From: Plasmodiophora brassicae
Lineage: Eukaryota; Endomyxa; Phytomyxea; Plasmodiophorida; Plasmodiophoridae
Direction: 5' to 3'
Length of the DNA stretch: 64,000 nucleotides
Assembly (NCBI GenBank): GCA_039704465.1
Contig: JASFAU010000013.1
Coordinates: 1-64,000, forward strand
Shown: piece after piece, positions 23,998 through 36,235 of the stretch
Numbering within the stretch: position 1 is the stretch's first letter
Layout: every line of letters begins with the position of its first letter
The notes under the pieces: model-generated
Databases searched by the model: none
Told to the model about the DNA's origin: nothing
Seen by the model: the letters and a program-made list of their open reading frames with translations, nothing else
Position numbers and translations under genes: made by a program

Positions 23998-24913
23998 ATG
24001 ATCGAATCTTGTGTACATCCCGCTTGCAACGCGGCGCCGATCACGCCATCATCAGTCGGCGCAAGTGCCGCCCGCCTGCCGGCCCAGATCACTCCGGACA
24101 TGTCGCTCACGCTGCGTCAACTTGTCGATGCGTTGACGATGGAGCTCGCCTACCAAAAGTATCCAATTGGTTTTACCGTCGGCCCTAGACTCAGCGCCCA
24201 TTGACCCGCATTGCAGGTCGCCAGCTGGTGTGCGCGACATCGAGCGAGTTGCCACTCTGATGGTAGGCACTTCCGGAATCGCGCCTGTGCGGCGTTCGTG
24301 ATTACCGGACTGTATTAACCCAACGCGTAGAGATCGTGGGATAGCTCGGACCGATCGGCATGGGCCAAGTACGCCCTGTTCGACGAAGAGAAATGCTACA
24401 CGCGCAACCTGATTGCAACTGACAAGGTCAATTTCACTCTGATGATGCTCTGTTGGAACAAGGGCAAGACCAGCATCATTCACGACCACTCAAACAGCGA
24501 ATGCTGGGTGCGCGTCGTCCAGGGCAACTGTTTGGAGGAGCGGTTCCTGCAGGCAGGCGATGACGCGCCTCTAGTCCAGGAATCTTTGACAACATGCCCA
24601 GCTGGCGCCGTCACCCATATCAGCGGTACGACGGTCGCTTCTGGTTTAATGTGGACCATGCTGACCTGTGGGGTTGCCCTCCCCAGATAAAATCGGGCTG
24701 CATCGCCTCGGCAATGCCAGCAATGATGACGTCCTGATTACCCTGCACTGTTACTCACCACCATTCTCCACTTGTAAAGTGTTTCCCGATAAGACCGGCC
24801 ACGGCGTGCCCATCACTATGTCGTTCTACAGCGAAGATGGTGTCAAGGCGGATTGCCCCGCATCCGCCGGATCGACAAGCACAAAGACACTTCCGGCTGC
24901 GTGCGCTAACTAA
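23998..24913 (+). CDS. CDO1: Cysteine dioxygenase
   Basis: Four exons, 23998-24158, 24217-24262, 24331-24625 and 24687-24913, give 242 residues in phase, close to the usual 200-240. The enzyme oxidises L-cysteine to cysteine sulfinate using Fe(II) and O2. The cupin signature is intact: NKGKTSIIHDHSNSEC holds the two metal histidines and the cysteine that in mammals forms the Cys-Tyr cofactor, followed by WVRVVQGN; DKIGLHRLGN leads to LHCYSPPF, which holds the crosslinking Tyr. The N-terminal MSLTLRQLVDALTMEL matches the family's first helix; the first ATG lies 34 residues upstream of that Met, so a shorter start is possible. It converges with the SRPK gene. It would control cysteine level and taurine/sulfate production. 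Confidence 0.9.
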
Positions 24914-25338
24914 ATCTCTACGCCACATTGCAGACGAAGTTGGTAGTGTAACTGTACTCGACGACCGCGGTGTCACCACGGAAGCGCTGGGCCTGGATTT
25001 TCGTCGGCCACGTTTCCACCGTGCATCATTCGCTCGAGGTGCATCACCCGATGCACTGCGTCCCCGTTGTATCGAAGAATGTCCACGTCATCCGTTCATG
25101 AGGGCGCGACCAGTTGCAACTCCAATCCATGCGGTGGTTGTATCAGCTCGACCAGAAGTGTTACAATTCCGGTGCAGCATCGTAACATGTGGGGACATGC
25201 CAGGGCGCGCTCATCGCCAGCCTAGGTGGAATTTCACAGGCTCCACACTGCGTATCCGACTCGCCATGTGCGCTGATGGTGCACACACAGGGAATAGAGT
25301 TGGCGAGCGGCGTCGTTGTATTGATGACGAGTGTGCCG
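24914..25338. other. Convergent 3' region between cysteine dioxygenase and SRPK
   Basis: The two transcripts converge here. Open frames are short shadows with no motif, and no repeat is evident. Confidence 0.35.
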
Positions 25339-26924
25339 TCATTGGACGGGAGTGTCGGTGGGTTCATCAATGACGTTCCCAGCAACAGATTCCTCCTCAC
25401 CGGCCACCTCCTGCATCCATGCGTGCTGCAAACACTGCTCCGCTGTGGCGCGCTTTCTCGGATCCAACTCCAACATTGGCAACAGGAACGATGCCAATGT
25501 GGCTCCCTGATCGCCCGCTAACTTGTACTTTTCTACCAGGACGTCGGGTAGCGCCCAGAACTCCAAATCGTGGATATTCCGCAGCAGACCTGAATGCAGG
25601 CGAACAGTCAGATGCAGAGTCGAGGGACGACAACGACGCAACAGCATCGACCTTTTCTTGTGAAGAACTCCTTGGAATGGGAGCCGTCCTGCGTGATCGC
25701 CCTGGGGAACGGGCCCAGCAGTTCCGTCATGAGCGCCAAATGGTCCTCGTCGCGCGTATACCTCTTGCGTGAATCGGCCTTCGGGTCGAACAGGTAATCG
25801 CCGGTGATCAGTTCGAAGACAAGGGCGGCAAGTGCCCAGATATCGACCGGCGGCCCGTAAGGCGCCCCGACGATGGCTTCCGGCGACCTGTACTGCCTGG
25901 TTGTGATATCCGATGTGAAGTGCTTGTACGTCCAGCACGCGTTGCCGAGGTCGGCCAGCTTGGCGCGTTGCGGTAGCGCCGATGACGGCATCGCATGCGA
26001 CACCGGAACGGGGCCTTCCGCATCAGACGCCTTGGAATCCGTGTCAGGTTCAAGCGCTGGTTCAGATGGCGGCGGAGGTACGGCGGCGGCGGCCGCGGCA
26101 CCCATCTTGGCCTTCTTCTTTCGCAGGCGTTGCTTCTGCGACTTGGACAGAGCCGGTGGCTGTTTGTCCACGTCGACCTCCAGGCTGGCAATGGCCTGCG
26201 GCAGGGAGCTGACGACGGGGGCGGACGTCCTCGTCAGGAGGATGTTCTCCGGCTTGATGTCCGTATGGATGATCTGGGCATCCGTGTGCAGGTCGTGGAG
26301 CGCCAGGAGGATATCGCGTGTCATGCGCTGCACTCTCGGCAACGGTATGCCCCGATACCCGCTCTTCTTGATCAGCGACAGCAGGTTCTCGCCGAGCAGC
26401 TCGAACACCATGCACATGTGTCTGCCATTCGGGCCGACATGGTAGAAGAAGTCCAGCAGGCGCACGACATGTTCGGATGCGGACCCGGCTCTTCTCAACA
26501 GTTCGATCTCGTCCAGGGCCGCCTCCGTGTAGTGCTCGGCAGACTTTTGGATCTTGAGCGCCACGTGGCGGTGCTGGTGGGCATCGTCTACGGTGGTGTC
26601 GGTCGCCAGCCATACCGTGGAGAAGTGTCCCCATCCTAGCTTGGATTCGATACGGTACCGCCGGTTGTACACCTGGCCGACACGCACCGGATGGTACCCG
26701 CCCGGCTTGTATCCATCGGAACCCTCCTCGCATGACACGCTGTCGTCGTCAGCCTGACTGTCGTCATGATCGCTATCAGCATCATGTGTGGTCCCGGAGC
26801 CGTCGTTACTGGACGACAGCGCCGCTGAGCGCTGGCCGCGCTCGGCCGTACCCTTTCCATGAGCGCCATCGATGGACAATGCGGTCAGATCGCGCTCCAG
26901 GTGGCTCGGTTCGCCTGCGGACAT
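25339..26924 (-). CDS. SR-protein kinase (SRPK family)
   Basis: Two exons on the minus strand, 26924-25652 and 25589-25339, with a 62-nt intron, give 507 residues. After an acidic N-terminus, the hallmark DGYKPGGYHPVRVGQVYNRR leads to the glycine loop LGWGHFSTVW, Lys in VALKIQKS, the SRPK-type catalytic loop HTDIKPENILL, LADLGNACW and TRQYRSPEAI. The insert between kinase lobes is short (about 75 residues, with a KKKAKMG basic run) compared with animal SRPKs. The second exon ends in the expected ELDPRKRATAEQCLQHAWM. These kinases phosphorylate Arg-Ser-rich splicing factors, a fitting role in so intron-dense a genome. The start chosen is MSAGEPSHL; longer upstream frames are low-complexity. 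It is divergently arranged with the GYF gene. Confidence 0.92.
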
Positions 26925-27630
26925 GGTCGCCGTCGTGTCCGTGTCGGGAGGTCGACGCCGACGACACGCGCGCGGGTCAGCGGGTGGCAGTGTTCCAGCG
27001 ACGACGACGACGACGACGACTGAATGCGAGCGGCGTGCGCTCGCTGCCAAGTCCGCACAAAGTGCGCCACGCACATTGCCTGGTAGGTATGTTGGTCGGT
27101 TCCCAGACCGTACGCACGTTCGAATCCGCGCGACAGACAGCTGCACTCACCGACACACCTGACGAGGAGGACCCGTGCCACGGCGCGTGGGGATGGGGAC
27201 GCGTCAGTCTGCCCGTTGCTGCACAACATCGGACCGCACACCGTGCCCGCCGGGGTCACTGGATTCCGCTGGTCTGCGATTCTGTGCCGCGTCCCCGGAT
27301 GCCGCTGCGCCGTTGCCGCCATTCGCCAACGGCGCAGACGAATGTATGCTGGACTGTGTCGCATTCGTGCCATTGCCATCGAACGATCATGGGCAGGACG
27401 AGGAGCATGCGGCACGCCGATTCCGCGGCGCGGGTGCCGTAAATGGCGTCGTCGGCACCATCACACATCGGGCGGCGGGGGGGCGGCGGCGTGGCCCTCG
27501 TTGGTTGGGTCTGCGGTGGTGCGCCCGCCTAGCGGATGTTGACGACCGCCCGTGTCGCTGCAGTCGTGGGGCGCATCGATCTGTCAGGCACGCGCGCACC
27601 CTGTACGTATCTCCCAGCGGGTAGTCGGCC
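26925..27630. promoter_or_regulatory. Shared upstream region of the divergent SRPK and GYF genes, with an ACG repeat
   Basis: About 700 bases separate the two start codons, so promoters for both strands must lie here. A run of seven ACG triplets occupies about 27000-27020 and a G-run of nine lies near 27476-27484. Open frames through it are shadows of GC-rich DNA. No TATA box is obvious. Confidence 0.45.
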
Positions 27631-30262
27631 ATGTCGGCGGACGACATCGACGCCTGCCAGGCCTGGTACGTCCTGTACGGGGCATCCGGCGAGCAATGCG
27701 GCCCGTACACCAAGGACACGATCCTGACGGGCGGCTTCGTCGACCTGGACACGCAGGTCTGGTGCGAGCTGCTTCCCGGATGGACGACGGCCCGCAACGT
27801 CCCGTTCATGGCCGCCCACCTTGGCCAGCCCGACCCTGATCCGGTACGATGTGCGCCTGCTCCGCTGCCCCGACCTTCGCGCGCAGGCGCTGCGATGAAT
27901 GCGCTAACCCCGATCGTATGCACAGAGCGGCGGCCTTCCGTCGCCTGTCGCATCGGCGACCGTCAACGACGACATCGCACACGATATCGCGCAGGACGTC
28001 GCCCAGGAGTTGCAGGACGCGGATCAGAGCGAGGACACGGTGCAGACGTCGCTGTCCGACACGATGGCGTCCCAGCCGGTGATCCGGATCGAGCCAGTTC
28101 CAGGCACGGGCAGCGCGCTCCCGACCAGCAGTGGTATGCGATCCGGTGCCGCACCTGCGGCCGCATCGCCTATGCCGCCCTGAACCTGACAGCTGAACGC
28201 CCTAGGGTCGCCGTCTGGCAATGTGCGCGTCGACATGGCACTCCAGGTCGTGCAGGCGGAATTCGCTGCCCTGTCGCAGCGACGTGTCCCGCTGGCGTAC
28301 CCGGTCCTCGACCTGAACCGGTTCGTCGACGACATCGAAGGGACGGCCTTCATGGGATGCAGCGAGGAGTTCATCCTGTCGCAGATCTACAACGAGATCG
28401 TCAAGGAACGCCAGGCCCATCTCGAGGCGAACGAGGCCAAACTGCAGGCCGCCCAGCAGCGGCAACGGGACTCGTTCGCCTGCCTGGCGGAGGCGCTGGT
28501 GAAGGCGATTCAGGCACTGGAAACCGACACGGACAAGATCATCACAACGGCGGCACAGGTCGGTTCGCACGGCGGCAGGCGCCTGGCGGGTGCGGCGCTG
28601 GCTGACAGGGGCGCGAACAATGATGCAGACGATCGCCATCGAGTACGGCGGCGAAGCGTCGTCTATTCCTGCCGACGTCGGCGCCCGCCTGACGGGGATT
28701 CGCACCATGTCGCGTAACGAGTTGCAATTCTGCCAGCGGATGGTCGAGCGGCATGGGCAGATCCTGGCGTCACCGCCCCTGTTTACGTTCTACAAGGGCG
28801 TCCTGCTCGTCCTGATGCAGTACTGGATCGGCACGCGATTCATGCTGGGGGCAGGGTCAGGGGGGGCGGTACCGTGTCGTCGCCGTGCCTTGCTGACGCG
28901 CCGCCCGTTTGCAGGGGGCCGGACAAGGCACGCTACAAGAGCCGCATCAAGACGGATGCGGTCCTGACCGCCCTCGTCAAGAAGGGCGTCGACGTGCAGG
29001 GCGCGACCTGGGCCGTCCCGAAGGGCAACGCCGCCGTGCAGCTGATGCAGATGCTGGACGACCAGATCCTGCAGGTCCACGCCGAACACATCATCCTGCC
29101 CGACTTCTTCGCACGCTGCAGTCAGTACGCGCGCCTGGTCGGCGGCGTCCAACTGTACGTTCGCAGGGCGGGGCGCCTGACGCGCCCCGCCCGCTCTTGG
29201 AGCCACTCACCTCTGATTCCTGGACAGGTGTGCGGACATGGTCGCGCAGACGCTCACGTTTCGCTACGAGGAGCAGGTACGCCAGCTCGTCTGCTCGTCG
29301 TCGCAACACCTAGGTCGGCGCCTGCGTCCCTTATATGTGTGTGTGTGTGGGTGTGTCTGACGAGGCGCGCGTCGATTCCAGCCGAGGTCGCCTGCAGCGC
29401 CATGCTCATCATGCTCGGCAAGGGGATCCCGCCGTCGGCCAACACCAAGTCGCCGCTCGTGTCGTTCCTCGTCGCCTCCGTCCAGGACGAATCCGTCGCC
29501 AAAGGTGGTCGATGTCGCATGGGTTGCCGCACGCCTGTCCCTTACTGACCGGTGACGCGGCGGGCGGTAGTCGGTGGCAAACGGTTCGGCAAGAAGGAGA
29601 AGCTGGAGACGGTGCGCGGCAGCAAGGACACGTGGAACGCGGTCGGCATCTTCCGCAAGACCGGCGTCCGCATTGCCAGCGTCGACGACCAGGGCGCCGA
29701 CCGCATCCGGTACTTTGAAGGCGGCCTGTTCGAGGCCAACCCGGGCAAGTACGGGTATCGCCTAGGGTCCGAGGCCGAATGCATCGCCCTGTCCATGACG
29801 GAGACCTTCTCGCGCCAACGTCTGGACATGCAGGTGGCAGCCGGCGGGTCGCCCCGCCTGCAGAAGGCCCTGTCGCTGGACCGGTTCGCGCTCGGCACCC
29901 ACGTTCCGGTGGGCGGCGCAGGCGACCGTCCGCCGCCGAAGCAGCCGCTCCAGGTGCCCACCGCGGATGCCCTGGATAGTCCTTCGCGCCAGTCGACGCT
30001 GGACTTGCCCAGCTCATCGCAAGAGCCGGACGCCGCGTCGCCTCTGACGGAACGGATCGGTACGGGTCCTGCGCCAACGTGTGCTACCCTCTGCCGGTCT
30101 CTAACCTGCCGCACCCGTGTGTGATCAGGCGACCTGGAGGACGCTGTCGCCGACCTGCAGGCCGAGAACGACGCGCTGCGTCGCGACCTGCTGGCCGTCA
30201 TCACTTGCCTGCAGCAGGCCGGCCTGCCCGGCGCCGAACTCCTGTCCCTGTCCCATACCTGA
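27631..30262 (+). CDS. GYF_2-domain protein with coiled-coil segments
   Basis: Nine exons, 27631-27843, 27926-28133, 28206-28558, 28629-28855, 28915-29154, 29228-29313, 29382-29504, 29571-30059 and 30129-30262, give 690 residues with all phases agreeing. Residues 10-65 form a GYF_2 fold (AWYVLYGASGEQCGPYTKDT then a conserved Trp and LPGW), a proline-peptide binding module. The rest is unfamiliar: an acidic Gln/Asp segment, a long helix with IVKERQAHLEANEAKLQAAQ, globular segments around MQYWIGTRF and LGKGIPPSANTKSP, a basic VVGGKRFGKKEKLE, a low-complexity region and a final coiled coil (LEDAVADLQAENDALRRDLL). A scaffold role is likely. The same GYF_2 type begins the nearby myosin. The 29314-29381 intron contains a GT-repeat. 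Confidence 0.75.
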
Positions 30263-30316
30263 GCCGACTGCCGCACGTGTCGTCACCGACCCCATTTGTA
30301 TTATTATAGCACCTAC

Positions 30317-31536
30317 CTATGTATGTGATGATGGCGTGTAGTGTGGCGCGTCGAACTTCTTCTGGTGGTCGAAGACAAACGTGTCGACCCACTTCACAGG
30401 TTGATCAGGATATTGGACGCGCGACAGTCGAGATTGCTCGCAGTCGTGCTCGATCATACGGTAGCCCAGCTCGGCGGCGCTTCGAACTCGGCCTGCAAGA
30501 ACGCCTTCGCCGGATTGCTGTTTAGCATCGCGTCGAGTTGAGCTCGAAAGACGAGGCACTTCTTGCACTCGTCTGTCTTCGGCTTGTAGAACTTGACGTA
30601 GCCGAACTCGGCAGCGAACAGATCGATAAAGCGCCTCTCGGTGATGATCGGTTCGAACGACGACGCAAGTTCGACTTGCAGCGCTAGCGCCTCTTGGAGC
30701 TGCTGCGAAGCTACTCGATCGTGATCATTGAGAAGCTGACGCCACAGCGAACTGGGGCTCTGGTCAGCCGGCATATAAATCACTTGTACTTGCTCTTCCT
30801 GCAAGTAGTGCGAAACCTCGCCGAACTGCTTGAGCTGCGGGACGATAAAGGCGCGCGCGATCTCGAGCACGTTATGTGGTGTACGATTGCGAACAACAAC
30901 GTTGCTCTTGCCGCGGCCATCCATGCCGAGCGACGGAACAGCACCCTGCTGAACGCCGTACTGGTTCGTCATGCGCTTAATGACATTCGTAAGCTTCACA
31001 GTGCCCATGCCGAACACGTTCATGAAAGCCTGGCGGCAGATGACGATAGGGATGCCATCGGATCCTGGCAGTGCGTATTGGTAAGAGCCAGGAACGCTGT
31101 CGGCTGGCGCCTTCCTGATCGTGATCATTGAAGCGAGGTAGGCTGTCTGCGCCATGAAATCGCGTTTCTCGACGAACAAACGGCGATGTTCGTCAGCCAC
31201 CACACCCAGCATGTCGATACAATTACTGCGGCAGCCGCAGCAGTCCATTGGTCGAAGAGCGCGCTTGAGCTGACGACGTTTGTAGTTAGCCGGCCCTTCA
31301 ACCTCCTTCTTCTTTGGCCGCGACAATGCCTCATGGTCGACTTCGTCCGGTCTCGACCGCAACACGACGTCAGGGCAGTCCAGCTGAACGGCGATCTCGT
31401 CAGGTGACAACTGAACAGCTTGTGACAGATGAACGGCTCGACCTCGACCGCGGTGACCGTCGCCTCTAGCCCGACTGCCCGGCGCTTGCCCACGAGGACG
31501 CCCGCTACCTGGCCCCATGCGCCCTCGCCACGGCAT
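30317..31536 (-). mobile_element. Broken transposon gene (transposase-like family), truncated
   Basis: Minus-strand sequence shows the order VICRQAFMNVFGMGTVKLTN, DGRGKS, HYLQEEQVQVIYMPADQSPS, then FAAEFGYVKFYKPKTDECKK. I know this order from large transposon-borne protein families of insects, cnidarians and protists. The main frame stops at 30454, but the neighbouring frame continues from about 30568 to 30317 with coding-like sequence ending VDTFVFDHQKKFDAPHY, the segment that normally follows in the family. So there is a frameshift (or a missed intron) and the C-terminal half is missing. No start codon in good context and no terminal inverted repeats were identified. It is best read as a dead fragment. 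Confidence 0.55.
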
Positions 31537-31937
31537 TTTGTGCCGTTTTTGCCAGGGGGTTTTTACCGGCAGGTCCCACGATGTCTAAAATTAGATTGAC
31601 GGACGTCGGCATTACTCGTAACTTTGGATGCCACCAGCGCATAGATCTTGTCGAGACGAGTCGATTTCTATATTTTCCACGGGCACCGAGATATGTACCA
31701 TCAATCATCAATTGTCAGCGGGGGCGGGTCGCTCGCTGAACGGGCTGCCCCCACCCCTACCCCCACCCCACCCCCGCGCGAGGGGAAGATATCGACACTA
31801 GCAACGATCGAGGGCATGCTGGGTACGCACGTCGATCGCGTTCGATCGCCTAACTCCCCATCCGCAAATATAGGTGTCGGTCCTTGTTGTTCTTGTTGTC
31901 GGGCGGTCGGGCGGAACAGCACAGCACATCGCCTCCC
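31537..31937. promoter_or_regulatory. Upstream region of the prominin-like gene, with a C-rich tract
   Basis: No gene is seen. A C-rich tract (CCCCCACCCCTACCCCCACC and following, about 31748-31775) lies about 165 bases before the start codon. G-rich on the other strand, it could form a quadruplex. It probably belongs to the promoter of the downstream gene. Confidence 0.4.
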
Positions 31938-34900
31938 ATGACTAGTCGTCATTCGGCCGCGACCTTGGCGGTCATGGCCGCCGTCCTGATGGGCGCGGCC
32001 CTGCCCCAGGCGGTGAACAAGGACGGGTTCGTCAGCGGGCCCATCAAGGTGACCCCGTCCGGCGTCCAGACCTGGGCGAACCTGTACAACAGCATCCTGC
32101 AGGTCGGTGTGTCGTGTCTCGGTGCGAACAAACCCGGGCTGGGGCGGTGCTGACACGGTGGTCGAACGCACAGGGCCTGCCCCGGTTCACCAAGTCGGGG
32201 GCGCCGGCGCCCCGGCACATGACGGCCGGCGACGTGGCGAACGCGCAGTCGAACCCGGACGTGCCCTACGTCGAGGGCGTCGGCTCCCTGTCCATCATCT
32301 TCATGGTCGTCGCCGTCCTCAGCCTGGTCGTCTCCCTCCTGTTCTGCATCTGCCGGTTCTGCTGCAACTGCTGCGGCAAGCGCCGGCGGACGCGCGTCTA
32401 CCCGGCCCACATCGTCTGGATCATGCGCGTCTCCATGCTCATCCTGTCGGGCCTGCTCGCCGGCGTCGCCGTCGTCGGCTACAACGGCAACGTCGGCCTC
32501 GACTTCACCGTCGACGACGCGCGCCACTACGCCCTGGACGCCCTGGACCGCGTCTACTCGGTCACGACGCTCCTGAACGACACCGCCTCCTACATCGATA
32601 ACACGATCTACGCCGACGTCCAGCGGCTGAACAACGCCATCACCAGCGCGCTGCCGTCGTCGGCCGAGATCGCCAGCGACCAGGCCTGCCTGGCCAATAT
32701 CACCAGCCTGACCAGCAACGCCCAGAAAGCGCAGGGCCAGGTGTCCGTTCTGAACTCGGTACGCGGCATGGCGCGCTCCTGCCTTGATAGATGATGGTGT
32801 CCCTGACGGCCAACCGGTCGTGGTCGCACAGGCGGTCATGGGCCTGCCCGACCTGCTGGCCGTGAACCGGACCCTGGGCCAGCTCGACGTCAGCATCAAG
32901 ACGCTGCCCGACTGCATGGCCCTGTCCAGTCGCGTCCTGGTCCTGAACGCGTCCATCGCGACGATGCCGCCGCTGGCCCCGATCCAGACCTCGTTGACGA
33001 AGCTGAACGCGACGCTGAAGACGTTCAACGTGCTGGGCGCCGTAGTCGCCAACATCCAATGTAGGGACGAGGCGCGACACGTCCTGGCCGCCGCGTCTGA
33101 TCTGTGTGTCACGCGCGCAGCGGTCCGCAACGCGCTGAACGGGTTCACGACGACGACCATGACGAACAACCTGAACGGGTTCAACAGCTTCTGGACGAAC
33201 ATCCCGAACATCACACAGCTGCAGCTGGACGTCAACATCAACTCGGGCCAGCAGTTCAGCGATGTCGTGCGCACCTACAACGAGCTCAGCCAGGTAGGGT
33301 GCGGGCGCCACGACGCCGGGGCCGGCCAGCTGACTGCCGCGCGCCGACACAGTTGAACAACGCGACCAAGGCGATGCCGAACATTGGCGCGTTCATTGCC
33401 AATATCCGGGCGCTGAACGCGACCAAGAACAGCCTACAGGCGACGACGGCGCTGATCGGCGAGATCCAGTCGTTGAACAGGTCCCTGCAGGCTATCCCGA
33501 ACCTGGGCGGCATTGTCACCGCCCTGCGCGGCTTCAAGGCGTTCCTGGCCACCGACTTCCACCTGCCGCAGATCCAGACGGCCGTAAGCACATCGGGGAG
33601 CGCCCTGCCACCGACCGTTGCCTCACACGCGTGTGTTCGCCCGATAGGTGAAGGCGGCGAACCTGTCGATCGCGATCCAGCCGTCGTCGCTGACCCTGCT
33701 GACGTACATGACGGCGATGAACACGAGCGTGGCCAAGATCAAGAGCATGGACTTTGCCGGGCTGATCGGCGTCATCCAGCTGTTCAACAGCAGCCTAACG
33801 CGCATCAACTGCATCGGCGACATCATCGGGATGATCACGCGGATCAACACGACGCTCGTCATCCTGCCGGCGTCGATCGGCAGCGTCGTCACCGTCTGGC
33901 ACGACCTGCAGCCGCAGATCGCCAACCTGACCAGCCAGCAGCAGTCCATGTCGTCGGGCGTGACGGCGATCCGGGGCCTGAACAGCACGCTGGGCAACCT
34001 GCCCGACTTCAACACGATCATCGGCAACATCCGCAAGATGAACTCGTCGCAGCACAACATGCCCGACCTGACCAACGTGTACAAGCAGATCGCCGACCTG
34101 AACGCGTCGCTGCACGCCGTCCCCGACATGGACACGTACATCAACAACACGGTCAAGCTGAACAGCTCGATGCAGATCGCGAACCTCGGGTCGACGACCA
34201 GCAGCCTGACCAGCATGCAGACGCAGCTGAACACGATGCCCGCCCTGCAGCCGTTCGTCGACAACATGGTCCAGCTGAACGCGACGCTGAACACGATCTC
34301 GACGCCGCTGCAGACCATGCTCGGGTACCTGGCCGGCAAGACGAACCCGTACACGGCGCCGGCCGGCTGGACGGCCGTCAAGACGACGTTCGTCAGCGGC
34401 CTGCAGCAGCTGCAGTCGACCAAGGATTCCAGGCCGAACAGCGGGTCGCTGCTGACGAACCTGGCGTCGCTGAACTCGACGATCACGACCATGCCGGACC
34501 TGTCGCAGACGCAGACGCAGCTGAACAACCTGAACCGGTCGCTGACGACGTTCCCGGACCTGGGCCTCCTGCAGGGCAAGGTCTCGTCGCTGCAGACGAG
34601 CCTGAACAACCAGCCCAACTTCGGGTCGCTATCGTCGCAGCTGATCACTCTGAACAGGACCGTTGTCGCCCTGCCCAACATGAAGACCACGCAGCAGCAG
34701 GTCCTGGACGTGAAGAAGCAGGTCGACGGCGCCAACCTGAACTCGACGATCAGCCAGCTCGGGCAGGTGTCGGGCGTCTCGATCGACTCGTCCATCTCGG
34801 GCCGCCTGGGCGACATCGCCGCGATCCGGTCGCAGGCGAACATCGGGTCGGTGTCGGGGATGATCACGAACGCCGTCGGCATGGTGCGCAACATGTCGAC

Positions 34901-36009
34901 GTCGCTGGCCTCGGGCAAGGCCACGTACGCGGCCAGCATCAACAACGCGTACGCGTCGGCGCAGTCGTTCGAGGGCCTGCGCATGGGCGGTCTGACCGTC
35001 CTGCTGCTGCTGCCCGTGCTCGTCTCGCTGCTGGCCGTCTGCAGCGTCGTCTGCCGGTGCGGGTGCGGATCCATGTGCGTACCTCTGGGGCCGGCCGGCG
35101 CCAACGCACGGCCGGCGTGTGTGCGTGTGGGGGCCGTCAAGCGCTGACCCTGCTGGTCGGACAGGTGCATGGCCCTGATCTTCATGTACATGAGCTTCGT
35201 CTACTACCTGATCGCCTCGATCTTCATCGTCCCGGCCGTCTTCCTGTCGGACACGTGCGCCGACTTCAACGTGCTCGTAAGTCGTTGCCCGCGTCACGAC
35301 CCTTCGTCGGCTGAACCGTGCACGTGCCCGCCCCCCACAGGTCGAGGGTGCCGCGGTGCACTTCGGCGGGTCGCAGGTGTCCGGCAACATATCGGCGCTG
35401 GCGGGCGGGTCCGTGTCGATCCCGGCGTCGCTGGACGGCCCGGTCCTCGACCTGGTCGAGTACTACCTCGAGTGCGACGCGTCGAAGCCCGTCCCGGCCC
35501 TGATCGCGCACCTGCCCGACGCCTTCACCACGCAGCTGCAGGCGCAGGTCAACCTGACCAGCATGCTCGACCAGGTGCAGAACGGGGCCATGCCCGTCAA
35601 GTTCGTCCCGAGCATCATGTCGATCTTCACGTCGCTGATCGCCGACATCAATGGGATCGGCCCGTCGATCCTGACCGAGGCGCAGACGTTCCTCAAGTGC
35701 CAGCACATCACACCGCTGTTCACCGGCATCCGCGACCTGCTCTGCTCGTCGTTCGAGGCCGGCTACGTCGTGTTCGCCTTCTCCTTGCTGCTTCAGGCCG
35801 TCCTGATGACGTTCGGCATCTGCTGCGGCGTCTGCGGGTTCAAGCGCCTCCAGCGACAGAACCGCATCCACAACGAGGACGACGAGGACAGCCAGGCGGT
35901 CGGCGGCGCCGGAGTCATCGGATCGCCGCTGGACGCGACCAGCGCCATCCCCCGCATCCGGTCGAACGTGCAGCCCGCGGCGGGTGCACCGATCACCAAC
36001 CAGAAGTGA
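31938..36009 (+). CDS. Prominin-like five-span membrane glycoprotein
   Basis: Eight exons, 31938-32102, 32174-32758, 32832-33060, 33121-33293, 33353-33583, 33648-35074, 35165-35276 and 35341-36009, give 1,196 residues in phase. Topology: signal peptide (MTSRHSAATLAVMAAVLMGA), short ectodomain, TM1 (about 94-117) followed by the Cys-rich CICRFCCNCCGK, TM2 (134-158), a loop of about 750 residues, TM3 (909-931) followed by CRCGCG, TM4 (940-963), a second loop of about 150 residues, TM5 (1114-1141) with ICCGVC and a cytoplasmic tail. Five spans with a Cys motif after TM1 and two large loops is the prominin plan; typical length is about 850. The large loop has many helical repeats of the type LNSTLGNLPDF with numerous N-x-S/T sites. 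Prominins shape membrane protrusions by binding cholesterol. Intron 33061-33120 is 60 nt without a stop, so its retention would stay in frame. Confidence 0.75.
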
Positions 36010-36235
36010 TGGTCGCCGCAGGACCGGAGGGTACCTGTGCCCGGACCGCGCCACCACCCGCATCGTCGCCATCTTCAACCCCCGCCATTGGTTGTGTCCG
36101 GCCGCCTGTGCCAATAAACACGCACACGGCTGTGAAACAAGCTGACGACCAACTCGCGGTCGTCGCGCGCGCTCGTGTGTGTATGTGTGTGTGTGTGTGT
36201 TTGTGTATTCGGCTGCGCGCACAGGCGCGCCCCAG
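36010..36235. repeat. Convergent 3' region with a GT microsatellite
   Basis: The prominin-like and myosin genes converge here. A GT-rich run of about 30 bases occupies about 36175-36205. It lies at the 3' end of both transcripts. Confidence 0.6.

Noticed and set aside
33104..35314. 736-residue plus-strand frame inside the prominin-like gene
   Set aside because: Only its first part (33353-33583) is a real exon; the rest is a low-complexity His/Asp/Arg shadow of the correct frame.
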